Source: a virus. Taken from it: DNA of 29,555 bases. A model generated the notes under the pieces. It saw nothing but the letters and a program-made list of their open reading frames with translations, was not told the origin of the DNA and made no database searches. Position 1 is the stretch's first letter; every line of letters begins with the position of its first letter. The translations under genes were made by a program, and so were the position numbers. This document shows positions 20,794 through 29,555 of the stretch, in pieces. Where the stretch lies: the IMG/VR virus record IMGVR_UViG_3300047300_000345, positions 1-29,555 of that record; one strand, given 5' to 3'.

Positions 20794-23700
20794 ATGCCTA
20801 CAAAAAAGTACCTACACGATATAGATCTGGACCAGAATCAGTTGGTCAATCCGGTGTTGCATAAGTCTGCTACGGCCCCTACAACTCCGGTGGACGGTCA
20901 GTTGTATTACAACACCACTGCTAAGAAGGTGTATTATTACAATGCTACTACTTCTAGCTGGACAGAGGTGGGTTCCAACATTTATAACATAGACGGTACT
21001 CTTACTTCTAACAGGACTGTAACATTGAATGGTAATACTATTACATTTGTTGGTAATACAGCTTCTTTAGGGGTAGAATTTCAAAGTAGAGTAAATGTAA
21101 AGGGTGCGTTAACAGTAAGTGACTTTTTAACCTTTAATGGTTCCACTTCTGCTAACAAGACAATCTATGCTAACAGCTTAACATTTACAACTAACAATAA
21201 TCTTGGATACGGATCTGACCAATCTATATTTACTTTCTCAACTGCTGCTCCAACTATTAATAGTGGTAGTTATACTACTACATTAGTCAATCTACTTATG
21301 CCGGTAAATACCGGTACACAAGGAGCTAACAGTCGGGCTCTCTTGATTGACTTTTCTGTAACTACCAACGCAGGGTTTCTCACTGCTATACAGACTGTAC
21401 GGGGAGATAACTTCTTTAATTCAACTGACGGCAATACTTATATTGGACATTCGTCAGCACCTAGTACTACTGCTAAACTTTCTGTTAATGGAACTATTCA
21501 ATATACAGGTAATTTAATTAGTTCAGGAAGTGGTGGCAACTATACATTATCTCTAAGATCAGGAGCAACTGCTAATGATTTTGGTCGTATAGTAGCATAT
21601 ACGAATGGAGCGTCTCTTACTGAAATGCAGTCTTTAGAGTTTGGATATTATAAAACCAATCTAAATTCTAACTATGAGTTTTCAAACACAAATTATAATG
21701 AGTGGGGGTTTCGTGTTTATGGGACTATAACTGGTACAGCAACTGGTGGCGGTGTTTATAGCAGTCTCTTAATTAATCCCACATTAAATATCACTGGTAA
21801 TTCCAATACCAGTACCTATTATGGTATTCGTATAGCTGCTACAGAAACTAGCACTACTAACACTACTGTTATACCTTTTAGTTACACACATATTGGGGGT
21901 ACTTTTACTGCCAGTAATGTAATTGTTAATAATAGTAAAATAGTAAAATTTACAAATTCTGGTGCTAGTGGTAACTGGGGAGGTGGATTTGGTTTCTATG
22001 GTGGATCTAATGGTAATAATGGCATATTAGCACTTAGGGTTTATTCTAGCGGTACTGCAGATTCTAATAATGCAGTAATGATAGGGGATGTGGCAGAAGC
22101 TGGAGTACAAGGTTCAAGTATAAGATTAGTTGTAAAAAGCAGAGTGGCTAGTGGTTCTGAATCAAGCTATGATGACGTACAAGTAATATATACTGATTCA
22201 AATAGTTATACACGATCAGTTAGTAAAATACTTAACGGATTAGTATTTGGCGTGGGTAATGCTTCTAATTTACCTAGTTCAGGTATTAATGGTACATATG
22301 CAGTAGCTCTAGGTTTCCAGATAGATCCTTTACAAAATGGATGGGGTACTTCTTTTATTATATCAGGTAAGAACGATTCTGGTGTAATGGGAGAGATAGC
22401 CAGGTTTACTGGTAAGAACAAAAACTTATTGGTAGGTACTACAACTGACACAGGTACCTATAAGATCGAAGCTGCGGGTTTAATACGTGGTACTGGTCTA
22501 TATTCTACTACTGGAGATTTAGTAATAGGTACTGACTTAAACTATAGTGCTAGTCAAGGAGCAGGTAATGAAGGTGCTGTGCAAGTGACAGGTACTACTT
22601 CTGGTTACTCTACCAAGATGATTTTCAGACCTTATGGTAATGCTAGTGGTTATAATTCTAACTATTGGGCTATGATTGAGCAGAATGGTACTGGGTTTGG
22701 TATATCTTCTGGTAATTATCATAATTTTAGTTTGTATAATGGTGGATCACTAAGAATGACCCTTTTATCAGCCGATGGTACATATAGTCCTTATACAAAT
22801 AAAGTAAGTATTACTAACAATACAGGATTAGGAGTATTATCAATTACAGGATCTGTAGGGTATAGTACTATAACAACTAGTGTTGATGCAGTCAGCGGCA
22901 CCTTAGTTCCTGGAACATATTATTATAGAATAGTAGCATTTGATGAAAGCAAACACTTAAGTATTACATCAGCACAACTTTCTATAGTAATCCCTGCAGG
23001 TTCTTCTACTAATAAAGTAACTATTACGGGTATTACACTGCCTCTTGGTTGTAGATTTTATAAAGTATATAGGGGAACAGCAGTAAATAATACTTATTCA
23101 TATGTAAGTCCAACTTTTGATGGAGCTAGTACATTTACAGATTTGGGATTTGTTACAAATCCTGGTACATATGCACCTCAAAATATTCCTAATACAGGTA
23201 CATATGCTGGATTTTCAAATCTGGGTATATTATATGCAAAGAACTTTTCTGGTAGACAGATAGTGTTGAATAAAGAATTAGTTACTAGTGATGGATTATA
23301 TGTAGTGTCATTACCGAATACTGATTCTATATCTGAATCTAATATGGGTTCGGGTATAAATTACGTGTTTGGTAATTTACAGTATAACAATACATCAACA
23401 TGGACAGGTGTTAATGTTGCAATAGGAGGTATTACAGGTGCATTGGGTTATACTACAATGAGTAATTCAATTACCATAGGTTCAAATTTTGCATATGGTG
23501 GTGGTCTAATGACTTACACAGATTCTTCAGTAATTGGTTTTTCTATAGGATATGCTATAGCTGGAGGTGCAACTGTAACCAGGTCAACAATCATACAGAA
23601 TGGAACATCACAATTATGGAGTAGTGCAGCTAATACTAGTGGTACGGCTAAATCAGTTACTAGTTCTTTTATCTGGAGATCACCTTGGACTGGTACTGGA

Positions 23701-24258
23701 GATTATAGATTAGACTCTTTCCCAGACACACTTTCTAACGTGGCTATTTTTGGTAGTTATAACTCCATGATTAATGATATATGGTTTGGTAACGGGGGTA
23801 CAGGTTTGTCAAATATTGTTAACTATACTATACATGGGTCTGAAATAGCATATGATCCTAGTGCAGCCACAATTGCAGCAGGTGGTACAACCATGACCTA
23901 TTTTACCAATTCCGCTGCAGGTTCTATTACTATAGCAGGTGGTCGTGGTAGAGGTACTGGTACAGGAGGAGATGTGATTTTACAAACCTCTAGTGCAGCT
24001 GCTTCAGGAACCACGTTACAAACACTTACTTCCAGGTGGTACATCAAATACAATACAGGAACTCTTTCTAATGTAGCTAGTCCTAGTGCTAGTGCAGCTT
24101 TACAAATAGATTCTACGACAAAAGGTTTTTTACCTCCTAGAATGACAACAACTGATAGAAATGCAATAGCATCACCAGTTGCTGGTTTATCTATCTATAA
24201 CACAACAACAAATAAAATTGAAACATGGGATGGTACAGTATGGAACGCTCATTGGTAA
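20794..24258 (+). CDS. Giant tail fibre 1 (1154 aa)
   Basis: A long fibre with a conserved attachment-type N-terminus (MPTKKYLHDIDLDQNQLVNP, then TAPTTPVDGQLYYNTTAKKV and YYYNATTSSWTEVG, a common phage-fibre module) and an extended Gly/Ser/Thr/Asn-rich beta region. The C-terminus carries LQIDSTTKGFLPPRMTTTDR, then GLSIYNTTTNKIETWDGTVW, a module frequent in Bacteroidota phage fibres. The middle (about 21480-24000) is much more A/T-rich than the flanks: 19 of 60 bases are G/C at both 22201-22260 and 23281-23340. That points to a separately acquired, host-range-determining segment. It would mediate recognition of surface glycans. No peptidase_S74 chaperone motif is seen. Confidence 0.85.
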   Translation: MPTKKYLHDIDLDQNQLVNPVLHKSATAPTTPVDGQLYYNTTAKKVYYYNATTSSWTEVGSNIYNIDGTLTSNRTVTLNGNTITFVGNTASLGVEFQSRVNVKGALTVSDFLTFNGSTSANKTIYANSLTFTTNNNLGYGSDQSIFTFSTAAPTINSGSYTTTLVNLLMPVNTGTQGANSRALLIDFSVTTNAGFLTAIQTVRGDNFFNSTDGNTYIGHSSAPSTTAKLSVNGTIQYTGNLISSGSGGNYTLSLRSGATANDFGRIVAYTNGASLTEMQSLEFGYYKTNLNSNYEFSNTNYNEWGFRVYGTITGTATGGGVYSSLLINPTLNITGNSNTSTYYGIRIAATETSTTNTTVIPFSYTHIGGTFTASNVIVNNSKIVKFTNSGASGNWGGGFGFYGGSNGNNGILALRVYSSGTADSNNAVMIGDVAEAGVQGSSIRLVVKSRVASGSESSYDDVQVIYTDSNSYTRSVSKILNGLVFGVGNASNLPSSGINGTYAVALGFQIDPLQNGWGTSFIISGKNDSGVMGEIARFTGKNKNLLVGTTTDTGTYKIEAAGLIRGTGLYSTTGDLVIGTDLNYSASQGAGNEGAVQVTGTTSGYSTKMIFRPYGNASGYNSNYWAMIEQNGTGFGISSGNYHNFSLYNGGSLRMTLLSADGTYSPYTNKVSITNNTGLGVLSITGSVGYSTITTSVDAVSGTLVPGTYYYRIVAFDESKHLSITSAQLSIVIPAGSSTNKVTITGITLPLGCRFYKVYRGTAVNNTYSYVSPTFDGASTFTDLGFVTNPGTYAPQNIPNTGTYAGFSNLGILYAKNFSGRQIVLNKELVTSDGLYVVSLPNTDSISESNMGSGINYVFGNLQYNNTSTWTGVNVAIGGITGALGYTTMSNSITIGSNFAYGGGLMTYTDSSVIGFSIGYAIAGGATVTRSTIIQNGTSQLWSSAANTSGTAKSVTSSFIWRSPWTGTGDYRLDSFPDTLSNVAIFGSYNSMINDIWFGNGGTGLSNIVNYTIHGSEIAYDPSAATIAAGGTTMTYFTNSAAGSITIAGGRGRGTGTGGDVILQTSSAAASGTTLQTLTSRWYIKYNTGTLSNVASPSASAALQIDSTTKGFLPPRMTTTDRNAIASPVAGLSIYNTTTNKIETWDGTVWNAHW

Positions 24259-24273
24259 TAGGTTAGATAACTA

Positions 24274-24681
24274 ATGATAACTAAAGACAATGTCATACGG
24301 AAACTTATGACGGATCTGTTGATCATCCAGTCTTATGTCTATTCCAATGTAAGCAGCAAGTATTGGATGATTATTCAACCGCTCACTGTACAACTTAGTA
24401 CCGGTGACATTATCTCTATTCCCAGAGGGTTTGTATATGACATGGCTACGGTGCCCAAATGGTTGTGGAGCATAGTAAGACCCTTTAATGACGGACTTAT
24501 AGCTTTTCTCATACATGACTATCTGTACATACACCGGGAAAAACACAGTTTGACAAGAAAGCAAGCTGATGATGAGATGCTCTACTGGCTCAATATAACC
24601 AACTCAAACAAGTTTGATAACTATTTAAGATACTTCATCGTCAGACTACTAGGCTGGATGTGGTGGAAAAACATAGTGTAA
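24274..24681 (+). CDS. DUF1353 family protein between two fibres (135 aa)
   Basis: The signature is clear: ISIPRGFVYDMATVPKWLWS (about residues 49-68), the DUF1353 pattern of P-x-G-F-x-x-D-x-A-S/T-V-P, followed by LIAFLIHDYLYIHREKHSLT (His-Asp pair and LY at 84-90) and RKQADDEMLYWLNI. DUF1353 proteins are short and common among phage late and tail genes; their function is unestablished. The conserved His-Asp and Asp pairs suggest a metal or catalytic site, which would suit processing of fibre or cell-wall material, but that is inference. Its TAA shares the last base with the next fibre's ATG (TAATG). Confidence 0.85.
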   Translation: MITKDNVIRKLMTDLLIIQSYVYSNVSSKYWMIIQPLTVQLSTGDIISIPRGFVYDMATVPKWLWSIVRPFNDGLIAFLIHDYLYIHREKHSLTRKQADDEMLYWLNITNSNKFDNYLRYFIVRLLGWMWWKNIV

Positions 24682-27600
24682 TGGCAGAATACATAGATGG
24701 TGCAACAGATATAATGGGAGGATCGGTAACTAGATACACTCTAAATACTACCACTCCCAACCAGGCTGTGATCAGAAAGATCATACCCGGGCCAGGTATA
24801 TCTATTACTTACACAGGTGTTGATTCTGGTACAGGAGATGTTACTATCACTTCTACAGGTGGGAGTGGAGGTAGTGGGCCTATGTTAACACTCACTACAG
24901 TGGGATCTTCAGGTGCAGCCATTTACAATTCTGGTACAGGAGCTTTAAACATCCCTAACTATACTCTAGCAGGACTGGGTGGAGCAACGGATAGTAGCGT
25001 AGTACATTTAGCAGGTACAGAGACAATAACAGGTATAAAAACCTTTAATGCCAACGTTACTTTTGGATCCACATTACGTTATGATAGTACCAATGCTTCT
25101 ATAGGTATCGGTTTGGCCTCAGCTCCCACTGCAAGTACTTTCTTAGAAATAGCTGCATCTACCACTATCAAGTCTGCCATAAGATTTAATTCTGGTGTAG
25201 CTGTTACTACTCCGGCTTCAGGAGATCTTTGGTATGCTTCCGGATCCTTATATTTTTATAATGGTACTACCACAATAGCTTTGTCTAATGGTACTATTAC
25301 CAGTGTCAATGCTTCAGGTACGGTCAGTGGTCTCACCCTAGCCGGTTCTACCTCATCTGGTGTTGTTACACTTACTTTAAGTGGTACACTATCAGTTACT
25401 CCAGCCAACTTTGCTAATCAGACACAGAATACTTTTCTGGCTGCTCCAACTACCGGAGGTTCAGGAGCTCCTACTTTTAGAACTATTACCAGTGCGGATA
25501 TTCCTACATTAAACCAAAATACCACCGGTAGTGCAGCTACACTGACTACTCCCAGGGCTATTTATGGTAATAACTTTGATGGTTCAGCTGCCCTTACTCA
25601 GATCATAGCTTCTACTTACGGGGGCACCGGTAATGGGTTTACCAAGTTTACCGGACCTACTACTACAGAAAAAACGTTTACACTTCCTGATGCCAGTGCT
25701 ACCATACTTACTACCAATGTTACAGTCACTGTAGCTCAAGGGGGTACAGGAGCTACGACACTGACAGGTATTTTGGTAGGTAATGGTACCTCTGCTGTAA
25801 CAGCCATTATGGGTACAGCTAACCAGCTTTTACGTAGAAATGCTGGTGATACTGCCTATGAGTTTTTTACTCCTGCTTATATTTCAGGTAATCAAACAAT
25901 AACTTTATCCGGGGATGTAACAGGATCAGGTACAACGGCTATTACTACCACACTTGCTACAATCACACAAGGTGTCGGTAGCTCTTTTGTTAAGATCACG
26001 TTAGACACTAAGGGAAGAGTTACCGGTAACACAGCAGTAGGTTCTACGGATATTACGACAGCACTAGGTTACACGCCATATAATGCTACCAACCCCAGTG
26101 GATACATCACTTCTACAGGAAGTATAACCGGTAGTGCAGGTTCAGTAACCAATGCTATAACATTCAATACAACAGGAGGTAATGCAGCCGGTACTACTTA
26201 TAACGGCTCTGCAGCCAGAATCATAGATTATACTACAGTGGGAGCAGCCGCTGCTTCTCACACACATGCCTGGTCAGCTATTACATCAGGATTGCCTACT
26301 ACTATTTCTGGATACGGTATCACTGATGCCTATACTAAAACAGAGGTGGATAGTTTCTTACAAGGACTGGATCCCAAAGCTTCTGTAAAAGTAGCTACCA
26401 CAGCTAATATTACCCTTTCTGGTACACAAACCATTGACGGGATAGCTGTAGTGGCAGGAGACCGGGTCTTGGTTAAAGACCAGACCACGGGTTCCCAAAA
26501 TGGGATATATGTAGCAGCAGCTGGTGCATGGTCCAGGGCTACTGACATGGATGCTGCCATAGAGTTTCCCGGTTCTTTTTGTTTTGTAGAACAGGGTACA
26601 GCAAACCAGGATAGTGCCTGGGTGTGTACCAACGATGCTGTAACTCTAGGAACTACAGCTATCACCTTTGTAAAGTTTGCTGGAAGTGGAGCTTATCAGG
26701 CCGCTTTAAATGGTACTGGTTATGTAAAGATGAGTGGTACTACACTTAATTATATATCTAGTATTCCTATTACAGATCTTGCTGCTAGTACTATTTCCGG
26801 TATTTCTTTAGGTAATAGCTTAGCTGCACTTACTATTAATAACAGTGGAACGGGTGCTGCCAGTGGTAGTACGTATAATGGATCTACAGCAGTTACCATA
26901 TCTTATAACTCCATAGGAGCTCAGCCGCTGGCTAGTAATCTAACCAGTTTAGCGGGATTAACCTGGTCAACAGGTACTACCCCGTTTGTAAAGATGACGG
27001 CTGCTAACACGTTCACTCTGGATACCAATGTCTATCTTACTGCTAACCAAACAATCACGTTTACACCTTCTGGAGATATCAGTAGTACCGGTGGAGCCAA
27101 TGCAACCCTACTAACACCAGTAGTTACTACTACAGGTCTTAGAGGTGTAGCTCTACCCACACTAGGAGCTTCTGCAGGATTTTTGAGATATACCGGTACA
27201 GGTACAAACACTTGGGTATTTGACACTTCTACCTATCTTACTTCTATCACTTTGACGGGTGATGTTACCAGTACGGGATTTGCCACTACAATAGCTTCCG
27301 GTGCAGTCACCTTAGCTAAGATGGCCAATCTTGCTGCTAATAGTATTATAGGTAACAATACAGGAGCAGCTGCTACACCACTTGCTCTTACAGGAACCCA
27401 GGTGACAGCTATGCTGGATAACTTCACTTCTACCACTAAAGGACTGGTTCCTTTATCGGGTGGAGGCACTACCAACTTCTTAAGAGCAGATGGTTCTTGG
27501 GCTGCACCAGCTGGTGGAGGAGGAAGTAGCACTACCATAAGTATCAACTCTGGTTCTTACACCACTACTTACACCTTAGCTGCAGCTGATGCTGGAAAGA

Positions 27601-28949
27601 TTACCAACCTGGCTTATGATGGAGCAGGTACAGTAACTATACCCACTGTAGCCTCTTCTTCCATACCAGTAGGAAGTTATTATCTTTTTAGATTAACTGG
27701 TGCCGGAAACGCTCTGTTTAGACCCGCATCAGGCGTTACAATTGTAGGTTCAGAAACGGGTAGTGTAACTTCTACTACTACAAGTCTCTTCAATCTGCTT
27801 CCTACTAATAGTATGGCTCAGCTTACCATGGTTTCTACAGACGTGTGGCAATGGGAGCTGTTAGCCGGAGCTAAATCATCTGTTACCAGAACTCTATCAT
27901 CACCCTGGACCTATACGTTTGTACAGGAAGATCTTGGTAAGAAAGTATATATAACATCAGCTTCTAACTGCACTGTGACCATACCTGCAAACGCTACTAC
28001 AGCAATGCCGATAGGTACGGAAATAGAAGTCATACAAGCAGATGCTGGTTTGGTCAATATTGTGGGAGCTGGTGGTGTAACACTACTATCACCCATGGGT
28101 ACCGTAGTGTTATCTGGTACAAATGCTGTGGGTACACTCAGGAAAACGGGAGCTGACGTATGGTTATTTATTCCTGCACCCGGAGTTGTAACCTTTAACA
28201 GACAAGCCGCTAGTTATACCCTAGTAATATCAGATGCCGTAAAGATAGTAGAGATGAATAGTACAGCTGCAAACACAGTGACTGTTCCTACTAACGCAAC
28301 TGCTGCTTTTCCTATTGGTACTCAGATTACAGTGACTCAATATGGTGTAGGTACTACAAGTTTTGTGGCATCAGCAGGTGTGACTATTAACTCTTCTACT
28401 GGATCTTTAACCATTAATGCTCAGTTTAGTGTTGCCACTTTATTAAAAGTAGGTACGAATGAATGGTATTTATTTGGTGGTATATCTCAAGGTACAGGTG
28501 TTCAGACAAGAATACTTGGAACAAATGGAGCTCAAAGTACTAGTACTACATTAATCAATCTTGGTACAGGTACAACAAACGTACTATCTTTTCCTGTTGT
28601 TGTTGGTAAACAATATTATTTTAGGTTTACAGTAAACTATACTAGTGCAGCCGGTGCCAGATGGGGACTTATTGGTGTTGGTACTACTGCTGCCACTGTA
28701 AAGTATTCAGTAACCATGCCTACTTCTGCAACTGCGGCAGCTGCGATGGGTACTACTTATTTAAGTGGATTGAATACAGCTACCACTGCTACAACTGCTT
28801 CACCTACTAACGGTAACTTTGCTATTATTGAAGGATTTGTTACAGGTGTTACAACAGCAGGATCTATCACTGTACAATACGCATCTAACGCTACTGGAGC
28901 CGTTGTTCCTGTAGCAGGTTCATTGGTTAACTATCAAATGATATTGTAA
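24681..28949 (+). CDS. Giant modular tail fibre 2 (1422 aa)
   Basis: A mosaic fibre. The N-terminal attachment part is DIMGGSVTRYTLNTTTPNQA and IPGPGISITYTGVDSGTGDV. Then come extended Gly/Ser/Thr repeats, and LGYTPYNATNPSGYITS and VGAAAASHTHAWSAITSG shaft modules. A globular module around residues 562-667 (QGLDPKASVKVATTANITLS, IDGIAVVAGDRVLVKDQ, QNGIYVAAAGAWSRATDM) is shared by many unrelated phage fibres. Three tandem beta domains follow at about 953-1267 (see the repeat feature). A C-terminal jelly-roll-like domain (SFPVVVGKQYYFRFTVNYTS to QYASNATGAVVPVAGSLVNY) probably binds receptor. The ATG at 24681 is chosen over a GTG at 24660 because of the TAATG coupling with DUF1353. It is coupled in the same way to the next gene. 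Confidence 0.85.
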   Translation: MAEYIDGATDIMGGSVTRYTLNTTTPNQAVIRKIIPGPGISITYTGVDSGTGDVTITSTGGSGGSGPMLTLTTVGSSGAAIYNSGTGALNIPNYTLAGLGGATDSSVVHLAGTETITGIKTFNANVTFGSTLRYDSTNASIGIGLASAPTASTFLEIAASTTIKSAIRFNSGVAVTTPASGDLWYASGSLYFYNGTTTIALSNGTITSVNASGTVSGLTLAGSTSSGVVTLTLSGTLSVTPANFANQTQNTFLAAPTTGGSGAPTFRTITSADIPTLNQNTTGSAATLTTPRAIYGNNFDGSAALTQIIASTYGGTGNGFTKFTGPTTTEKTFTLPDASATILTTNVTVTVAQGGTGATTLTGILVGNGTSAVTAIMGTANQLLRRNAGDTAYEFFTPAYISGNQTITLSGDVTGSGTTAITTTLATITQGVGSSFVKITLDTKGRVTGNTAVGSTDITTALGYTPYNATNPSGYITSTGSITGSAGSVTNAITFNTTGGNAAGTTYNGSAARIIDYTTVGAAAASHTHAWSAITSGLPTTISGYGITDAYTKTEVDSFLQGLDPKASVKVATTANITLSGTQTIDGIAVVAGDRVLVKDQTTGSQNGIYVAAAGAWSRATDMDAAIEFPGSFCFVEQGTANQDSAWVCTNDAVTLGTTAITFVKFAGSGAYQAALNGTGYVKMSGTTLNYISSIPITDLAASTISGISLGNSLAALTINNSGTGAASGSTYNGSTAVTISYNSIGAQPLASNLTSLAGLTWSTGTTPFVKMTAANTFTLDTNVYLTANQTITFTPSGDISSTGGANATLLTPVVTTTGLRGVALPTLGASAGFLRYTGTGTNTWVFDTSTYLTSITLTGDVTSTGFATTIASGAVTLAKMANLAANSIIGNNTGAAATPLALTGTQVTAMLDNFTSTTKGLVPLSGGGTTNFLRADGSWAAPAGGGGSSTTISINSGSYTTTYTLAAADAGKITNLAYDGAGTVTIPTVASSSIPVGSYYLFRLTGAGNALFRPASGVTIVGSETGSVTSTTTSLFNLLPTNSMAQLTMVSTDVWQWELLAGAKSSVTRTLSSPWTYTFVQEDLGKKVYITSASNCTVTIPANATTAMPIGTEIEVIQADAGLVNIVGAGGVTLLSPMGTVVLSGTNAVGTLRKTGADVWLFIPAPGVVTFNRQAASYTLVISDAVKIVEMNSTAANTVTVPTNATAAFPIGTQITVTQYGVGTTSFVASAGVTINSSTGSLTINAQFSVATLLKVGTNEWYLFGGISQGTGVQTRILGTNGAQSTSTTLINLGTGTTNVLSFPVVVGKQYYFRFTVNYTSAAGARWGLIGVGTTAATVKYSVTMPTSATAAAAMGTTYLSGLNTATTATTASPTNGNFAIIEGFVTGVTTAGSITVQYASNATGAVVPVAGSLVNYQMIL
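27530..28490 (+). repeat. Three tandem ~100-residue beta modules in fibre 2
   Basis: Three consecutive diverged copies within the fibre start near 27540 (YTLAAADAGKIT), 27890 (YTFVQEDLGKKVYIT) and 28205 (YTLVISDAVKIVEM). Each runs through TVTIP (or TVTVP), then P(I/V)G(T/S), then GVTI/GVTL, and ends V-W-x-W/F or E-W-Y-L-F. The DNA copies are too diverged for simple tandem slippage, so this is an old protein-level duplication. Confidence 0.65.
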
Positions 28950-29555
28950 TGAGGGCAGGAGTTAATCAATCATTTAGAAGACCTCTGTTAGTAGGTGCTG
29001 CTGGTTCCTCTGGTGTGATCCAAAAGGATCCTACTTTTCAGGGTTCTGGAAATGGTGTAGATACGGTATACGACCCCCTTAATTTTGATGTAGTTAAAGA
29101 CTCTCAAGTGGTAAATCAGATAGCTATTGCTAATGTAACCACTTCAACCATACTTTCAAGTACAGGTTTTTATGCTTCTTACGGACAATCTTTCACCGGA
29201 GACGGTTCTTATATCACCGGTGCTACTGTTAAATTCAAAGGTAATAGTTTAACAGGTACCATAGTTTATCTAAAGCTCTATGCTCATTCAGGTACTTATG
29301 GTTCTACTGGTGTTCCAACCGGAGCTGCATTAGCAACTTCTAAAGGGATTTATCTACCTTCTTTACCTACTGATGATTTATACCTGGTTAATGATCGTTT
29401 CTATGATCCTTATAAAACTACTAGTGGTACAAACTACTTTTTACAAGTTGAGTTTTTGGATCCAACAGAACGGGCTGTGCTAGGTATTAATGATTCTGGT
29501 ATCACAGGTAGTGGTAATGCTGCTTATAAGACAACAAGTGGTGGATCCTGGACTG
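28949..29555 (+). CDS. Third appendage/fibre protein, truncated by window end (first 202 aa)
   Basis: ATG at 28949 shares its A with the TAA of fibre 2 (TAATG), and the frame stays open to the last base, so the gene is cut by the window. It begins MRAGVNQSFRRPLLVGAAGS, then has a beta-rich domain resembling a jelly-roll or choice-of-anchor module: SFTGDGSYITGATVKFKGNS, GTIVYLKLYAHSGTYGSTGV, GIYLPSLPTDDLY and TSGTNYFLQVEFLDP. Such modules bind carbohydrate or fix appendages to particles. It is probably a further tail fibre or fibre-accessory protein, expressed from the same message as fibre 2. A downstream catalytic domain, if any, is out of view. Confidence 0.75.
   Translation, partial: MRAGVNQSFRRPLLVGAAGSSGVIQKDPTFQGSGNGVDTVYDPLNFDVVKDSQVVNQIAIANVTTSTILSSTGFYASYGQSFTGDGSYITGATVKFKGNSLTGTIVYLKLYAHSGTYGSTGVPTGAALATSKGIYLPSLPTDDLYLVNDRFYDPYKTTSGTNYFLQVEFLDPTERAVLGINDSGITGSGNAAYKTTSGGSWT

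Noticed and set aside
24271-24564. A 97-codon minus-strand frame opposite the DUF1353 gene
   Set aside because: The plus-strand DUF1353 motifs are unambiguous, all other genes are on the plus strand, and the antisense product shows no motif.
24660-24680. GTG start for fibre 2
   Set aside because: It lies inside the DUF1353 gene; the ATG at 24681 forms a TAATG coupling like other junctions in this genome.
1-29555. CRISPR arrays, insertion sequences, integrase or attachment sites
   Set aside because: No direct-repeat/spacer pattern, transposase or recombinase motif, or duplicated tRNA end was seen on reading both strands.
1-29555. Stop-codon reassignment, as seen in some crAss-like phages
   Set aside because: All large genes are uninterrupted with the standard code and end at TAA or TGA; neither tRNA has a suppressor anticodon.

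Overview
The window is one stretch of a tailed-phage genome, and the gene set points to the crAss-like order (Crassvirales) infecting a member of the Bacteroidota. The main evidence is a run of recognisable crAss-like proteins in the usual order: HU/IHF-like protein, PD-(D/E)XK nuclease, PhoH-like ATPase, SNase-like nuclease, large terminase, portal, acidic scaffold-like protein, major capsid protein, connector and ring-type structural proteins, then very large fibres. Supporting evidence for the host is the near absence of Shine-Dalgarno sequences, A-rich leaders before start codons, a Bacteroidota-type lipoprotein and a DUF5522 domain. All genes lie on the plus strand, use the standard code and are very tightly packed, with many TAATG, ATGA or short overlaps. 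These names come from reading motifs and family resemblance; no database search was run.

Layout. Positions 21-4971 hold small accessory and DNA-handling genes: several unknowns, a GNAT acetyltransferase, a winged-helix candidate, an HU/IHF-like protein that must start at TTG, a Cys-rich protein, a PD-(D/E)XK nuclease and a PhoH-like ATPase. Positions 4961-6940 are an unusual small-gene island. It holds a 28-residue Cys-pair ORF, a tRNA-like gene interrupted by about 88 nt between its anticodon and T arms, a two-helix lipoprotein, an SNase-like nuclease, a 21-codon coupled ORF, a DUF5522 domain fused in frame to a probable Acb2/Tad1-type (anti-CBASS) domain, and a CAU tRNA. Positions 6941-15273 are the packaging and head module: TerL, a small protein, portal, scaffold-like protein and major capsid protein. 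Positions 15279-15488 are non-coding and densely structured. Positions 15512-20791 carry head-completion and tail-hub proteins, including a ferritin-like DUF5856 protein and a 48-residue zinc ribbon. From 20794 to the window end lie two giant fibres separated by a DUF1353 protein, followed by a truncated third appendage protein.

Regulation. Rho-independent-type hairpins follow the capsid-region genes (15279-15322, 16536-16561, 19332-19365). A 14-nt motif, GTATATT(T/A)TTATTG, occurs before the scaffold gene and again right after the strongest terminator, and is a good candidate late promoter. The major capsid gene and the 519-residue structural gene share a T-rich leader.

Most noteworthy: the DUF5522/Acb2-like fusion with a convincing internal start, the interrupted tRNA-like gene, and the multi-helix RNA region behind the capsid gene.
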